A stretch of 64,000 nucleotides of DNA from contig JACRDF010000052.1 in assembly GCA_016212925.1 (NCBI GenBank), positions 228,274-292,273 of the forward strand, read 5' to 3'. Below are positions 35,805-45,698 of the stretch, in pieces. Every line of letters starts with the position of its first letter. Within the stretch, counting starts at the first letter, position 1. The position numbers and the translations under genes are program-made. Source of the stretch: Desulfomonile tiedjei (GTDB taxonomy: Bacteria > Desulfobacterota > Desulfomonilia > Desulfomonilales > Desulfomonilaceae). The notes beneath the pieces were generated by a model, which was not told the origin of the DNA, did not search any database, and worked only from the letters and a program-made list of their open reading frames with translations.

Positions 35805-36691
35805 ACTGTTGTCCGGAGGCCGTTCCCCAAAGAACGGCTTCCGGACAGTATTGCCAAGCCCCTCCGGTCCTTGTCCCGCCCTATCGAGCCGTGACGCAAG
35901 TCTGGTAATTTGGCATTCCCGCAAAGTCTCCATTAATAGTAGTTCCCGAATGTAAACACGGATTTATTCGCGGGTGTCCCGCCAACGCAGGCGACCTCAT
36001 TCGGGAAGAGCTTTTGGGAACAACTATAGCGGTTCTCGAAAGTAATCACGGATTGAATTGTGGGTGCCACTGCTGGCTTGTCCAGCAGTGCGACTTCATT
36101 CCGCGAAAACTTTTGAGAATCACTATATAGTAGCCCCTTCTGTCAAACCATGCCTTTTGTATTGGGTGCCACGGACCTGGGCCTTGCCAGGTCCGTGCTT
36201 CCTGCCGGTTCTATCGCCACGATAACTCGGAAGATTCCCAGCCTTACCGTACCGTCGGCTCGCTTTTCAATTTGGTGTTCAATGCGGGGGACAATCTTAC
36301 TGTTTTACAAAAACGCCGGCACGGACCTGGCGGAACCCAGGTCCGTGGCACCCAGGAGTCAATTCGTGATAACTTTCGAGAACTCCTATAGTTGTCTTAT
36401 ATCCGAAACACGTACCGGCACGGAGGCCGGCACCTACCATTTTCCAAGAGGCGCTTTTCGTAACGGGACATTGCTTTTAACACTTGCTATAGATGTTACT
36501 AACATGACCGCGCTTCGGCATGAACACCACTCATTCGCACTGCTCTCGCAGGAAGAATCGCTTGCACCGAGCCCAAGCTTATGCTAACAAACACGCGAAT
36601 AACTCTAAGTTGTATTTTCCATGAAATGAGAAACCCACCTGAAGGGTAGGGTCTTCTTATCCCATGGTTTAATTGTATGGGGGTATGCGTT
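35805..36691. repeat. Composite repeat region: two C-type units plus one 192-bp A-type unit
   Basis: This region of nearly 900 bases has no credible gene. Two diverged tandem C units lie at 35940-36027 and 36029-36126. A linker (36129-36162) leads to an A unit at 36163-36354, and a partial C end is at 36366-36391. Another palindrome-like segment, GGCACGGAGGCCGGCACCTA, lies at 36418-36437; its reverse complement occurs at 60244-60263. The same C-linker-A order recurs inverted at 53014-53332. Confidence 0.8.
36163..36354 (+). repeat. 192-bp A element with hairpin ends (copy 1)
   Basis: The ends are perfect 18-bp inverted repeats: TGGGTGCCACGGACCTGG (36163-36180) and CCAGGTCCGTGGCACCCA (36337-36354). 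Each end also folds on itself: CACGGACCTGG pairs with CCAGGTCCGTG over a six-base loop at 36170-36197 and again at 36320-36347. Copy 2 at 53014-53205 is exactly the same length, inverted, and differs at roughly 25-30 positions by eye. The size and ends resemble a MITE or a REP/BIME element. Confidence 0.85.
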
Positions 36692-37813
36692 ATGACGAGG
36701 CACTGGGCCATTTTAATTGCCCTGGCTATTATTGTCACATGTCTTGCGCCGGCTTTTGCCCAGGATGTGACCTCTTCTTCGTTCCTCTCAGGCGGGTCGC
36801 CAGTGGGGACAGGCCAAGCTTCGTTTCCCGGGCTGAACGTAGGAGACATCAGTATCTGGCCCACGGTCAAACTGGGCTACAAAGCGCTTGGACTCAACTT
36901 CAATCTCAACATCCCACCGACCCAGGTGCTCAGCCCCTTTTTGCTCTTCCCCAACTATGGCTCCCTTCTCGACTCGTATCCGTTGGATGCCAAGATACAG
37001 CACGCCGACCTCCTGGTCGGGGGAATCCGCGTCGATACCAGGATCACACCGACGCTGAATTTTTTTGGCAGCATTTCGGCGAACGTTCCGCGAACCATAG
37101 GATTTCAGGCAAGTGAGGGTCCCGCCATCGGGCAGATTCCTCCCCAGGCGTGGGATTGGACGGGATCGAGGCTCCAGTGGTCTCAGTATGAATTAGGTGG
37201 TTCGTGCAGAATTGCTCAAAACCTTGCATTTGTCGCGGGGATAAAATTCGATCGCACCACCGTGCGGTTCTCCGATCCTGAGCCTATCCCCAGTTACGGA
37301 CTCCTGGTCTTCACTCCGTTCCCCACAATTCAAACGTTCAGTTTTCCGGATTATGGCGGTGACTTCGATGCTCGATTTACGATCCCGTACATCGGCTGTG
37401 AAATCCTCGGCCCATATTTCAAGGGAACGATGATAGCAGGGCTCGCCAGCGGTCGTTTGAGGTTGCCTCTCAACCTCAATCACGGCGGCACCTACTTCAA
37501 CTTCTTGGTCCCCTTTCTGGGACGGCAGGATATTTCGGAACAGGCCGAGTATGCTTTCTCTAAGACCGGGCTTTTTCTTGAAGGAATTATGGAATCAAGC
37601 TTTCCCGTTACCGACCGGATAAGTCTCAATGCGTGGTTGAAAGGAAGCTGGCTGAGAATACGCGGCTCCGGAGACGTGAACCTAAACGGTCAAAGCAGCC
37701 TGTTCTTCTTCGTATTTGCCTTACCGGAGCCCTTCTCGTCGTCGGCAAGCGGGACGTCCACGCTGACCCAGTATAGCTTCGATGTGGGGTTCTCAGGCGC
37801 CATCAATTTCTAG
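36692..37813 (+). CDS. Outer-membrane beta-barrel protein (distant third paralogue)
   Basis: This 373-residue protein has a signal peptide ([24 protein letters not shown]) and amphipathic strands throughout. It ends [11 protein letters not shown], with the aromatic C-terminus typical of BAM substrates. The segment [20 protein letters not shown] followed by [13 protein letters not shown] parallels CGCSKTFMVLAGFRYEHFS in the pair at 9.3-11.8 kb, so distant homology is likely. The start at 36692 places the signal peptide directly after a GGGGG-rich box. Its 3' end overlaps the convergent mutase gene by 11 bases. Confidence 0.78.
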   Translation: MTRHWAILIALAIIVTCLAPAFAQDVTSSSFLSGGSPVGTGQASFPGLNVGDISIWPTVKLGYKALGLNFNLNIPPTQVLSPFLLFPNYGSLLDSYPLDAKIQHADLLVGGIRVDTRITPTLNFFGSISANVPRTIGFQASEGPAIGQIPPQAWDWTGSRLQWSQYELGGSCRIAQNLAFVAGIKFDRTTVRFSDPEPIPSYGLLVFTPFPTIQTFSFPDYGGDFDARFTIPYIGCEILGPYFKGTMIAGLASGRLRLPLNLNHGGTYFNFLVPFLGRQDISEQAEYAFSKTGLFLEGIMESSFPVTDRISLNAWLKGSWLRIRGSGDVNLNGQSSLFFFVFALPEPFSSSASGTSTLTQYSFDVGFSGAINF

Positions 37814-39182
37814 CTAGGGCCTCTATCAACGCTAATAGTTCCTGGGTCTTTTCGTGCAGCAAGTCCTTGTTCTGCCTGGTTTCCACGTTCAATCGTATGA
37901 CAGGTTCGGTGTTTGAAGGACGGAGGTTAAATCTCCAGTCCTTGAATTCCATGCTCAGGCCGTCGATATGGTCGACGGACAAAGCATAATTTTTGTACTT
38001 GGTCTCGATCCCGGCCATGGCCCCATGTGGATCGGAGACGGTCCGGTTAATCTCGCCGCTCACCGGGTATTTTTCCATTCTAGCTCGCATGAGTTCCGAA
38101 AACGGCTTGCCTTCAGCGCTGATCAATTCCGCAAGAAGAAGCCATGGAATCATACCGCTGTCACAGTATGCGAAGTCCCTGAAATAGTGGTGCGCTGACA
38201 TTTCACCGCCATAAATAGCATCTTCCTGACGCATTCTCTCCTTAATAAAGGCGTGGCCGGCCTTGGTGACGACCGGGATTCCGCCTGCTTCCCGGACCAT
38301 CTCGACCGTGTTCCATATCAGCCTTGGATCGTGAACTATCCGGGCGCCGGGACGGCCTCTGAGAAAGGCCTTGGCCAGGAACCCGACCAGGTAGTACCCT
38401 TCAATGAACTGCCCTTTTTCGTCGAAGAAGAAGCACCGGTCGCAATCGCCATCCCAGGCTATCCCCAGGTCGGCCTTGTTCGAAATAACGGCTTCCGCGG
38501 TGACCCCCCTGTTCTCCGGAAGAATTGGGTTCGGAATGCCGTTGGGAAAACTTCCGTCCGGTTCAGGAAACATTTTGATGCATTCCAGAGGCAGTCTGGG
38601 CTCAAGTTTGTTAATCACAGGACCCGCGCATCCGTTTCCGCAATTCATGACGACTTTGAGTGGGGCGATCTTCGCCGGATCAACGTAACCGAGGAGATGT
38701 TCCACGTACGCGTCTCTGGTATCAATTGACTGAGCAGAACCCTTTTTCGCGGACTCCGCTTTGAAAGCCTCAGCCAGAACCATTTGCTCTATGTCCTTCA
38801 ATCCCGTGTCAGCGCTTATAGGCCGGGACTCCTCCTTGACCAGTTTCATGCCGTTGTAGTCCACCGGATTGTGGCTGGCCGTCACCATGATGCCCCCGCC
38901 AAGTTTCATGTGCGACGTGACAAAGTAGACTTCTTCGGTGGGACAAAGGCCGATGTCGACAACGTCGCATCCCTGGACGTTCAGTCCCTTTGTAAGCGCG
39001 GCTGAAATCGCCTCACTGGAGAGCCGCACATCGCGGCCGACGCATACCCTCGATGGGGAAAGCATGGAAGCGTAGGCCCTGCCGATCTTATAGGCCATCT
39101 CTTCATTAAACTCGCCAGGGATGCGCCCGCGTATGTCGTATGCTTTAAAGCTGCTCAACGCCTTTTTGTCAGAATTTGCCAT
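37803..39182 (-). CDS. Phosphomannomutase/phosphoglucomutase
   Basis: This 459-residue alpha-D-phosphohexomutase has the phosphoserine loop TASHNP (about residue 102), the metal-binding DGDCDR, the sugar-specificity loop GEMSAHHYF and the phosphate-binding RPSNTEP near the C-terminus. It interconverts hexose 6- and 1-phosphates (AlgC/ManB type). GGAGGGG precedes the ATG. It follows the UDP-sugar pyrophosphorylase gene by 139 bases on the same strand, so the pair can convert glucose-6-phosphate to UDP-glucose for envelope polysaccharides. Confidence 0.93.
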   Translation of the reverse strand: MANSDKKALSSFKAYDIRGRIPGEFNEEMAYKIGRAYASMLSPSRVCVGRDVRLSSEAISAALTKGLNVQGCDVVDIGLCPTEEVYFVTSHMKLGGGIMVTASHNPVDYNGMKLVKEESRPISADTGLKDIEQMVLAEAFKAESAKKGSAQSIDTRDAYVEHLLGYVDPAKIAPLKVVMNCGNGCAGPVINKLEPRLPLECIKMFPEPDGSFPNGIPNPILPENRGVTAEAVISNKADLGIAWDGDCDRCFFFDEKGQFIEGYYLVGFLAKAFLRGRPGARIVHDPRLIWNTVEMVREAGGIPVVTKAGHAFIKERMRQEDAIYGGEMSAHHYFRDFAYCDSGMIPWLLLAELISAEGKPFSELMRARMEKYPVSGEINRTVSDPHGAMAGIETKYKNYALSVDHIDGLSMEFKDWRFNLRPSNTEPVIRLNVETRQNKDLLHEKTQELLALIEALARN

Positions 39183-39321
39183 GACCCCTCCCGTTTTATC
39201 CGGATTAATTTATGCCGGTCGCCCAGGAAAAATTGTCCGATGGTATGATGTTTGTAAGTCTCAGGAAATCGCGTCATTGCCAGGGTGAAGAGTGAAGGCA
39301 CGCCTCCCGCGAGAAATCAAT

Positions 39322-40713
39322 CTACGGATAATTGCAGTCGCGCAGAACGCTCCCGCGTGGGATACGGCAGTTCTTACCGGTCCGCGCGTCAATTTTAACC
39401 TCCCCTTCGATCCGAACATCCCGCTCGAAATAAGCCGGTCCTCTCACCTCCAGCGAGGAAGCCAGGACCATTGACACTGACGCCGGGTCCTCGAAACGTT
39501 CTCCAAGCTTATGAGGAGATACCAAGAAATCATCCCCAAAATAGACTTTCGGGACTAATGGAAGCGATGCGGGACGCAAGGGATTCCTCTGCAACCGGGA
39601 CATGGAATCCAGTATGCACACATCTGATTGAAGCACGAAAAGATCGCTGACTTTTTTGGTGGGAAAGAACCTGTCTCTGCCCACCCTCAGGCCGCGAGAG
39701 CGGGGAAACGACCCAATTGCCGCTCCCATTGCGGTTTCAAGCTGGACGACCCTTATTCCGTCAATGCTTTTATGGTTTTGAATTATGGGAAGATTGAGCG
39801 ATCTCTCTTGCAACACCCGGTCGAGCGCCTCCAAATCAACCCAGACGTTGTTGGTATTGAAAACCCGGAATCGGTCGATGTCCATGAAATCGTCCCGCTC
39901 CGCCGGCGCCACTTGGGCAATCTCCAGCAAATCGAGGCGTCCGTTTTTGACCACCAGGGTCCCACCCTTCCGGTCAGCGGGAGTCCGGTCAGTGACTTCC
40001 AATAGGAATTCAATTTCGTGACGGTCGAGCAGGCCGATTATCCACGGTTCCAGACAGGCCGCCAGATTGTCCAGGTTGCTGATGAAGGCCCAGCGGCATC
40101 CCCGTTCCCTGAGGTTACGCAGTAAGCCTGTTGTTCTGAGGCTTTCGTAGACATCGCCGTGTCCCGGCGGCACCCAGTCTTCGTCGGTCCCCGTTTCCAG
40201 CGGCGCCAAGGTGTCTTCCACCAGGCGAGGAACCTGATTCTGGACAAAGGTCAGCGCGGAAATGTTGTGCCGGTTCACAATTTCCATGGTCGGACCATGT
40301 GTAAAGAAACTATTCATGAGAACCAGCGGCACGTCCACGCGCCATTTCCTTCTAATTGACGCGATTTGGCCTATGATGATTTCAAGATAAGATCGTCCGT
40401 TCTTGGCCTCCAGAATTCCCTTGGGGACCCGCGTCCCCATGGTGGTGCTGCGGCCCCCATTCAGCTTGATGACCGCGACTTTGTTCAGTAACTTTTCGCC
40501 GCGCTCCTCCAGTCCCGGGAGATCCTTCAGTTCGGACTGCGCGTCCAACAACCGGCTCGGATCGGGCGTCGCGACGGAATCCAACGGCATGTAGCCGGAA
40601 TTTCCTTCCGAGACATGCCGGAGCATGTCCAGAAACCGATCCACAGCGCCCGAGCTGATAGCTCTGCCTTCCATCTTGCGCCTGATCCGATCTTCTATGG
40701 CCTCCAATCTCAT
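39322..40713 (-). CDS. UTP-glucose-1-phosphate uridylyltransferase, eukaryotic (UDPGP) type
   Basis: This 463-residue nucleotidyltransferase has the UDPGP-family nucleotide loop KLNGGRSTTMGTRVPKGILE, followed by a lysine region and the FNTNNVWVDL segment typical of eukaryotic-like UGPases. It makes UDP-glucose from UTP and glucose-1-phosphate. It is unrelated to the usual bacterial GalU. GAGG lies five bases before the ATG. It forms a probable operon with the mutase downstream. Confidence 0.9.
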   Translation of the reverse strand: MRLEAIEDRIRRKMEGRAISSGAVDRFLDMLRHVSEGNSGYMPLDSVATPDPSRLLDAQSELKDLPGLEERGEKLLNKVAVIKLNGGRSTTMGTRVPKGILEAKNGRSYLEIIIGQIASIRRKWRVDVPLVLMNSFFTHGPTMEIVNRHNISALTFVQNQVPRLVEDTLAPLETGTDEDWVPPGHGDVYESLRTTGLLRNLRERGCRWAFISNLDNLAACLEPWIIGLLDRHEIEFLLEVTDRTPADRKGGTLVVKNGRLDLLEIAQVAPAERDDFMDIDRFRVFNTNNVWVDLEALDRVLQERSLNLPIIQNHKSIDGIRVVQLETAMGAAIGSFPRSRGLRVGRDRFFPTKKVSDLFVLQSDVCILDSMSRLQRNPLRPASLPLVPKVYFGDDFLVSPHKLGERFEDPASVSMVLASSLEVRGPAYFERDVRIEGEVKIDARTGKNCRIPRGSVLRDCNYP

Positions 40714-41006
40714 CTTATCCTCGATCGTAATTGCGACGGCCGCAAAAGGTCATCCCTAGCGAACCGGACACGCATGCACGTAACCGAGACTATATCAGTC
40801 CATACGATTCGTGGCAACGATGAACGCCGTTGGGTAGTGGCCCAGTTTGCGTTTTTCCATCTCTAGCGAAAGCAGATCTTTTCGTCACCCCGTTGAAAAA
40901 CTGGTTGTTATACTTGACAACCCCAAGAAAAGGGGGACTTAATTCATCCCCCTTTTCTAAAGGGGGGCAGGGGGGATTCTTACCAAACACTGACAGGAGA
41001 TGCGAA
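40714..41006. other. Intergenic region with island-flanking repeat
   Basis: This stretch of 293 bases holds the D repeat at 40903-40936 and a C-rich/G-rich palindrome (CCCCCTTTTC...AAGGGGGGCAGGGGGG) at 40949-40976. No gene was seen apart from the phage remnant that follows. Confidence 0.6.
40903..40936 (+). repeat. 34-bp D repeat, left copy
   Basis: This sequence begins GGTTGTTATACTTGACAACC and ends AAGAAAAGGGGG. It matches the reverse complement of 48618-48651 with a single mismatch. The two copies enclose the GntR-tct-SDR-ThDP cluster. Confidence 0.8.
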
Positions 41007-41523
41007 GTGGAATCACTCAAGCAAATTGCCAAACTGGTCGAGCTTCCGGAGACCGCCGGGACCGAAGAGGTGATCGGCGCGGTCGAAGGGCCAAAAGGCG
41101 GCGCTGCTGTCGCCTGCAAGGAAGTGCTGGACGCCCTGGGGCTTTCCATGGAAGCCGGAAAAAGCGAGGCGGTTGCGACCATACACGCCCTGCGCCAAAC
41201 GCCGACCTGACGCTCGAAGTCGCGTCCCTCAAGCGCAGACTGGCCGAGCGCGACCGGGACGACCTGGTCCTTGTGGCGCTGAAAGAAGGCAAAATCACGC
41301 CAGCGCAGCGCAAATGGGCCGAAAAGTACGCCTTGGCCGACGCCGAAAGCTTCAAGCTCTTCGTCGCCAAAGCGCCCCGGGTCGTCCCCTTCGACAGGAT
41401 CGGGGCGCCCCCTGCAGCCCCGGCGCGGGTGCGCCCGACGCCGGCCAGCTCCGCATCAATAAGCTCCTCGGAATATCCGCGGAAACGTGGCGAAAATACG
41501 AGGGGTCAAACCTACACTCCTGA
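41007..41523 (+). pseudogene. Remnant of Mu-like prophage I protein, frameshifted
   Basis: Three reading frames in succession carry parts of one protein. Frame one (GTG at 41007 with AGGAG upstream) reads MESLKQIAKLVELPETAGTE and stops at 41210. Frame two picks up at about 41205 with LEVASLKRRLAERDR...EGKITPAQRKWAEKYA...FVAKAPRVVP. Frame three ends with QLRINKLLGISAETWRKY. This order matches the C-terminal part of the Mu-like prophage I (protease/scaffold) protein, so it is a decayed fragment with at least two frameshifts. No other phage gene is nearby. It marks past phage integration at the edge of the island. Confidence 0.75.
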
Positions 41524-41565
41524 CAAAGCGAAGCCTCTCGCCCCATGCTTTGCGACGGCGCATTG

Positions 41566-42273
41566 TCAAGAGTGTAGACCTGACCTCTGGCTGCCGGCCT
41601 CATCGCGAACCACTTCGAACATGCGATCCATCAAAGCAGCGCCGTATCCGGCTACGTCTTTTTTAATGGCCGCGACTGCCGCCGGCACGTCATGCCGCTT
41701 GAGGGCCTCGATGAGTTGCAGGTGAGGGTGCTCGTCGTAGAGATGCACAAATGGTTTGCGATAAAGATAGGAAAGCGACGGACCGGTTTGCGCCCACAGC
41801 CCTTCGATAATGGCTAGGAGTTCCGGCATGCGTGACGCCTGATATAAAACGAAATGGAATTCCCAGTTGTTGCTTAGCACGCCCTCTTTCTCTTCCTTGA
41901 GTTTATCTCCGTGCATTTTTTTATGGATCTTTTGAAGTTTCGATATTTCCGCTCCGGTAATGAGCGGCGTCGCTCGTTCGGTGGCCAGCATCTCTAAGCA
42001 AAGCCGAATGTCACGGAGTTCCTGGAGTCTATTTTTGCCCAAAATAGGTACAGTTATGGATTTTCCGGGCGACATCGCCAACGCCCGCTCCGATACGAGT
42101 TGTAATAAAGCCTCCCGGACCGGTGTCTGGCTGGTGCCGAACGTTTCGCTTATCGAACGCAGCTTTAGGGTATCGCCAGGTTTCAGGGTCCCGGTCATCA
42201 ACCGGCTTTTCATCTGCCGATAAATCCTGGCCGTTATATTTTCTCGTGGTAGCGGTGTTAGCTCTGCCTTCAT
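41566..42273 (-). CDS. GntR-family transcriptional regulator with FCD domain
   Basis: This 235-residue regulator has an N-terminal winged helix (RIYRQMKSRLMTGTLKPGDT, then SISETFGTSQTPVREALLQL). The C-terminal all-helical FCD ligand domain includes FHFVLYQAS and histidine-rich LYDEHPHLQLIEAL. Regulators of this group bind a metal-associated organic acid and usually repress the neighbouring catabolic operon. It lies downstream of tctA on the same strand after a 363-base gap and probably controls the transporter operon. The start at 42273 was chosen as the beginning of the family-like sequence; the ribosome-binding site is weak. Confidence 0.9.
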   Translation of the reverse strand: MKAELTPLPRENITARIYRQMKSRLMTGTLKPGDTLKLRSISETFGTSQTPVREALLQLVSERALAMSPGKSITVPILGKNRLQELRDIRLCLEMLATERATPLITGAEISKLQKIHKKMHGDKLKEEKEGVLSNNWEFHFVLYQASRMPELLAIIEGLWAQTGPSLSYLYRKPFVHLYDEHPHLQLIEALKRHDVPAAVAAIKKDVAGYGAALMDRMFEVVRDEAGSQRSGLHS

Positions 42274-42636
42274 GATTTCGAAAATTCCCCTGTTCGGCGT
42301 GAATCGGGCGATCTGATTTTCAAATGGGTTGGGTCGAACTCGAGTTTGGCTGTCCGCCGCGCTGTCTAACTTTTCAAGCACGGGAAATCCGGGCCGGTTT
42401 GCCGGGCCCGATGAACTCAAGCGCGGCAGCTTCGGCCCCGGCGGCCAACTCCAGCAACGTCAATACCGACCCTTTTCATGTAATACAATACTACAATGAG
42501 CACGGAGAAGCTGATGACAAGAAACAAATTATAAAAAATATAAAAAAAAAGAGCCGGCCGGTCTGAAACAGTAATTGGCCGCCGGTTGTAAGCGGAGCAT
42601 GACGACGATGACCCCTTTCCCCGGTGGCGAGACCTT
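42274..42636. other. Intergenic region upstream of GntR regulator
   Basis: This 363-base gap holds an AT-rich block at 42526-42550 (AATTATAAAAAATATAAAAA) that resembles one arm of the palindrome at the operon promoter (48305-48322). It may be a second regulator site. No gene was seen. Confidence 0.45.
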
Positions 42637-44142
42637 TCAGACTTCCTCCTGGAATGCTTCCTCCCGTTTTTTGTGCATCCTCGGGCTTATTACCACCAGC
42701 AGCGCAACCAGCGCCACACACAGCATGGCCAAGCTGACCGGCCGGGTGACCAGCACCATCGGGTCCCCTCTGGAGAGCTGCAAGGCTCGCCGCAAGTACT
42801 CTTCTATCATCGGTCCCAAAATAAAACCGAGCATCATCGGCGCGGGTTCACACCCCAGCTTGCGAAAAATGTAGCCGAGGAAACCGAAGACCGCCATCAG
42901 GTAAAGATCGAAAGTCCTATTGGATAGCCCGAAGGCGCCGATTGCGCAGAACACCAGAATTGCCTGATAGAGCAGGTGATAGGGTACCGCTATCATCCTC
43001 ACCCAAATCCCGATCAGCGGCAGATTGAGCACCAGCAGCATCAGATTGCCCATCCACATCGAGACGATGAGCCCCCAGAACAGCGCCGGCTGTTCGGTCA
43101 TGACCGATGGTCCGGGCTGAATGCCGTGGATGATCATCGCGCCGATCATAAGGGCCATGACAGGATTGGAAGGGAGCCCCAAGGTGAGCATTGGAATGAA
43201 CGAGGTCTGCGCGCCGGCGTTGTTTGCCGATTCCGGCGCGGCCACGCCTTCGATGGCCCCCCGGCCGAATTTCTCCGGCGTCTTGGATACCATTTTCTCG
43301 AGGGCATAGGATGCAAAGGATGACAACAAGGCGCCGCCTCCAGGCAAAATACCCAGCACCGACCCGATCGCCGATCCACGCGCCACCGGCGGCAAAATGC
43401 GTTTAAAATCCTCCCGTGTCAGCAGAAAGCCGCTCACCTTGGTCGGTATGGGCTCCCTTATATTTTCGTGCTGCAGGTTGGCTACTATCTCGCCCAACCC
43501 GTAGACACCCATGGCGATGACTACGAAATTGATGCCGTCCATCAGTTCCGGGAAACCCAGAGTGAAGCGGGCCGTTCCCGAGTTTACGTCTGTTCCCACC
43601 AGCCCGAGCAGCAGCCCCAGGACAACCATACCCGCGGCGTGGAGGAGCGAGCCGGCGCCCAGCACGATCGACATGACCAGGCCGAGCACCATTAAGGAAA
43701 AGTATTCTGCCGGTCCGAATCTGAGGGCCATCTCGGCAAGCGGCGCCGCCGCCAGTGCGATGACGAAGGTTGCGGTCGTTCCGGCGATAAAGGAGCCGAT
43801 TGCGGCGGTCGACAGTGCTTTACCCGCGTTCCCCCGGCGCGCCATTTGGTAGCCGTCGATGGTTGTCACCGCCGAAGAGGCTTCACCCGGAAGATTTACC
43901 AGGATGGAGGTCGTCGATCCACCGTACTGCGCACCGTAGTAGATGCCGGAGAGCATGATGAGCGCGGACACCGGCTTCAAGCCAAAGGTCATTGGCAGCA
44001 GCAGGGCGATGGTCGCCACCGGTCCCAATCCGGGCAAGACCCCGATCGCGGTGCCGACGATGACGCCGACAAGGCAGTAGAGAAGGTTGCTCAAACTCAT
44101 GCATGTTTGCAGGCCCAGCGACAGGTGGTCCAGCAACTCCAT
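42637..44142 (-). CDS. tctA: Tripartite tricarboxylate transporter, large permease TctA
   Basis: This 501-residue membrane protein has about 12 helices and the TctA signatures GVLPGLGPVATIALLLP near the N-terminus and GILPGGGALLSSFASYALEK in the middle. With TctB and the binding protein TctC it imports organic acids such as tricarboxylates, driven by the ion gradient. It starts 12 bases after tctB. Confidence 0.95.
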   Translation of the reverse strand: MELLDHLSLGLQTCMSLSNLLYCLVGVIVGTAIGVLPGLGPVATIALLLPMTFGLKPVSALIMLSGIYYGAQYGGSTTSILVNLPGEASSAVTTIDGYQMARRGNAGKALSTAAIGSFIAGTTATFVIALAAAPLAEMALRFGPAEYFSLMVLGLVMSIVLGAGSLLHAAGMVVLGLLLGLVGTDVNSGTARFTLGFPELMDGINFVVIAMGVYGLGEIVANLQHENIREPIPTKVSGFLLTREDFKRILPPVARGSAIGSVLGILPGGGALLSSFASYALEKMVSKTPEKFGRGAIEGVAAPESANNAGAQTSFIPMLTLGLPSNPVMALMIGAMIIHGIQPGPSVMTEQPALFWGLIVSMWMGNLMLLVLNLPLIGIWVRMIAVPYHLLYQAILVFCAIGAFGLSNRTFDLYLMAVFGFLGYIFRKLGCEPAPMMLGFILGPMIEEYLRRALQLSRGDPMVLVTRPVSLAMLCVALVALLVVISPRMHKKREEAFQEEV

Positions 44143-44154
44143 CGTTGATCCTCG

Positions 44155-44619
44155 CTACCTGCCGAGCCATGAGCCTAGCAGGGGTATCGGAACGCCCAAA
44201 GCTTTGATAAAGACCAGCACGCAGAATACGATCAGACCAAGCATGACCGCAACTGTACGTAAATCGATGCGGGACTTGCCGCTTCCCAGTCCACTGAGCA
44301 GAATCAGCGCCGCCAGTGAGACAGGAAGCCCCGCCCCTTTCAGCAGCAGGCCAAAGACCACCACAGCGCCGCATACGATCAGGCACTGTTTCCATGCCAG
44401 CTTGCCTATCGGCTCCCCATCGCGCAGGAACGAGCGCGCCAGTGCAATCATACCGAAAACCATCAGCAAGCCGCTCAGCAGCGTCGGGAAGTATCCGGCC
44501 CCCATCCGTGCGGAAGTACCCGGGCTGTAGTGTCGGGCTATGGCCAGCCCCGCCGCTCCAAAACCCGCATACAAGATTCCCGCCCAGAAATCCTTCTGAT
44601 TTCGAACCCTCACTGCCAT
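44155..44619 (-). CDS. tctB: Tripartite tricarboxylate transporter, small permease TctB
   Basis: This 154-residue protein has four hydrophobic segments and the TctB-type order: DFWAGILYAGFGAAGLAIAR, then GAGYFPTLLSGLLMVFG, and two C-terminal helices. The start at 44619 (MAVRVRNQKDF) has GGAGAAG upstream. It lies between tctC and tctA as usual. Confidence 0.88.
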   Translation of the reverse strand: MAVRVRNQKDFWAGILYAGFGAAGLAIARHYSPGTSARMGAGYFPTLLSGLLMVFGMIALARSFLRDGEPIGKLAWKQCLIVCGAVVVFGLLLKGAGLPVSLAALILLSGLGSGKSRIDLRTVAVMLGLIVFCVLVFIKALGVPIPLLGSWLGR

Positions 44620-44683
44620 GTTTATTCTTCTCCGAGGAAGAGCGTGCCGCTCCTCCTCCTTATACCGGATCATGAACTCATAT

Positions 44684-45643
44684 TCAGTCGATACGCGGCA
44701 AATTGGCGGCCTTGATGGCGCTACCCATTTTTTCATAGCCCTGCTTGAGGGTGTCCCTGTATTCTTTGCCGCTCAGGTTTGCGGGATCGACACCCATCCG
44801 GTTGAGGTTATCGCGCACCACCGAGTCCATCATTGTGGTGCCGGCCGCCGAGGCGAGCCTCTCAATCACGTCCGGCGGAGTGCCTTTCGGTACGGCGATC
44901 CCGAGCCAGGAATCGATTTCCACTGGATAGCCCTGCTCCTTCACGGTCGGCACGTCAGGCAGTTCGGGCCAACGCACGGGGCTTGCGGACGCCAGCAAAC
45001 GCATTTTTCCGCTTTTCACATGCGGCAAAATATCGGACGGATTCTGCACGATAACTTCTACCTGCCCCCCCAGTAGCGCGGTGACCGTTTCCGCCCCGGA
45101 TTTGTAGAATACCTGTTCGAATTTGGCGCCGGTCAGGCGGCCCAGCTCAAACAAGGCAAGATTGTTCGGGGCCGACGGGGCGCCAAAAAACATGCTTTTG
45201 CCGTTCCTTGCCGCTGCTACGAGATCTTTGATGGTTTTGTACGGAGAATCGCTTCGCACGGCCACGCCATAACGATAACGTCCAAAACCGTAAATGAAAT
45301 CGAAGTTATCGATAGTATAGTTTACCTTCATAAGATGTGGAGTTATGGCTATGGTCGAGTAAGTGACGACGCCCACATTATAGCCGTCTGCCGCCTGACG
45401 CGCGACATACGATGGTCCGAGGGTCCCGAATGCCCCCGGCCGGTTTTCTACAATCACCGGCTTTCCAAGCGCCTTTTCCATCCCCTGACCCAGTGCGCGC
45501 GAGGCCCCGTCAGTATTTCCGCCGGCGCCGTAGTTAACGATCAGAGTAATTTCGTGGTCCGGGAAACCCGCGGCCAGAGCGAATCCCGTTGCAGCAAAGA
45601 CAAGCACTCCGAAAACAAACAATGATTTCATGATCTTTGACAT
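44684..45643 (-). CDS. tctC: Tripartite tricarboxylate transporter substrate-binding protein (Bug/TctC)
   Basis: This 319-residue periplasmic binding protein has a signal peptide (MSKIMKSLFVFGVLVFAATGFALA) and the Bug-family start FPDHEITLIVNYGAGGNTDG. The NRPGAFG segment and the C-terminal GIAVPKGTPPDVIERL are also family features. It delivers an organic acid to TctAB; ligand identity cannot be read. GGAG precedes the ATG at 45643. Confidence 0.95.
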   Translation of the reverse strand: MSKIMKSLFVFGVLVFAATGFALAAGFPDHEITLIVNYGAGGNTDGASRALGQGMEKALGKPVIVENRPGAFGTLGPSYVARQAADGYNVGVVTYSTIAITPHLMKVNYTIDNFDFIYGFGRYRYGVAVRSDSPYKTIKDLVAAARNGKSMFFGAPSAPNNLALFELGRLTGAKFEQVFYKSGAETVTALLGGQVEVIVQNPSDILPHVKSGKMRLLASASPVRWPELPDVPTVKEQGYPVEIDSWLGIAVPKGTPPDVIERLASAAGTTMMDSVVRDNLNRMGVDPANLSGKEYRDTLKQGYEKMGSAIKAANLPRID

Positions 45644-45698
45644 GATGTCTCCTTTCAGGATCCTTTGCACTATGTTTCATTTTCAATGGGGACCTGCC

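Noticed and set aside
36150..36587. An open frame spanning A element copy 1, with a similar frame in copy 2 (52970-53218, minus strand)
   Set aside because: The frames align as proteins, but by hand the base differences fall mostly at first codon positions and not at third, there is no ribosome-binding site, and the frame is made of hairpin ends. I treat it as non-coding repeat.
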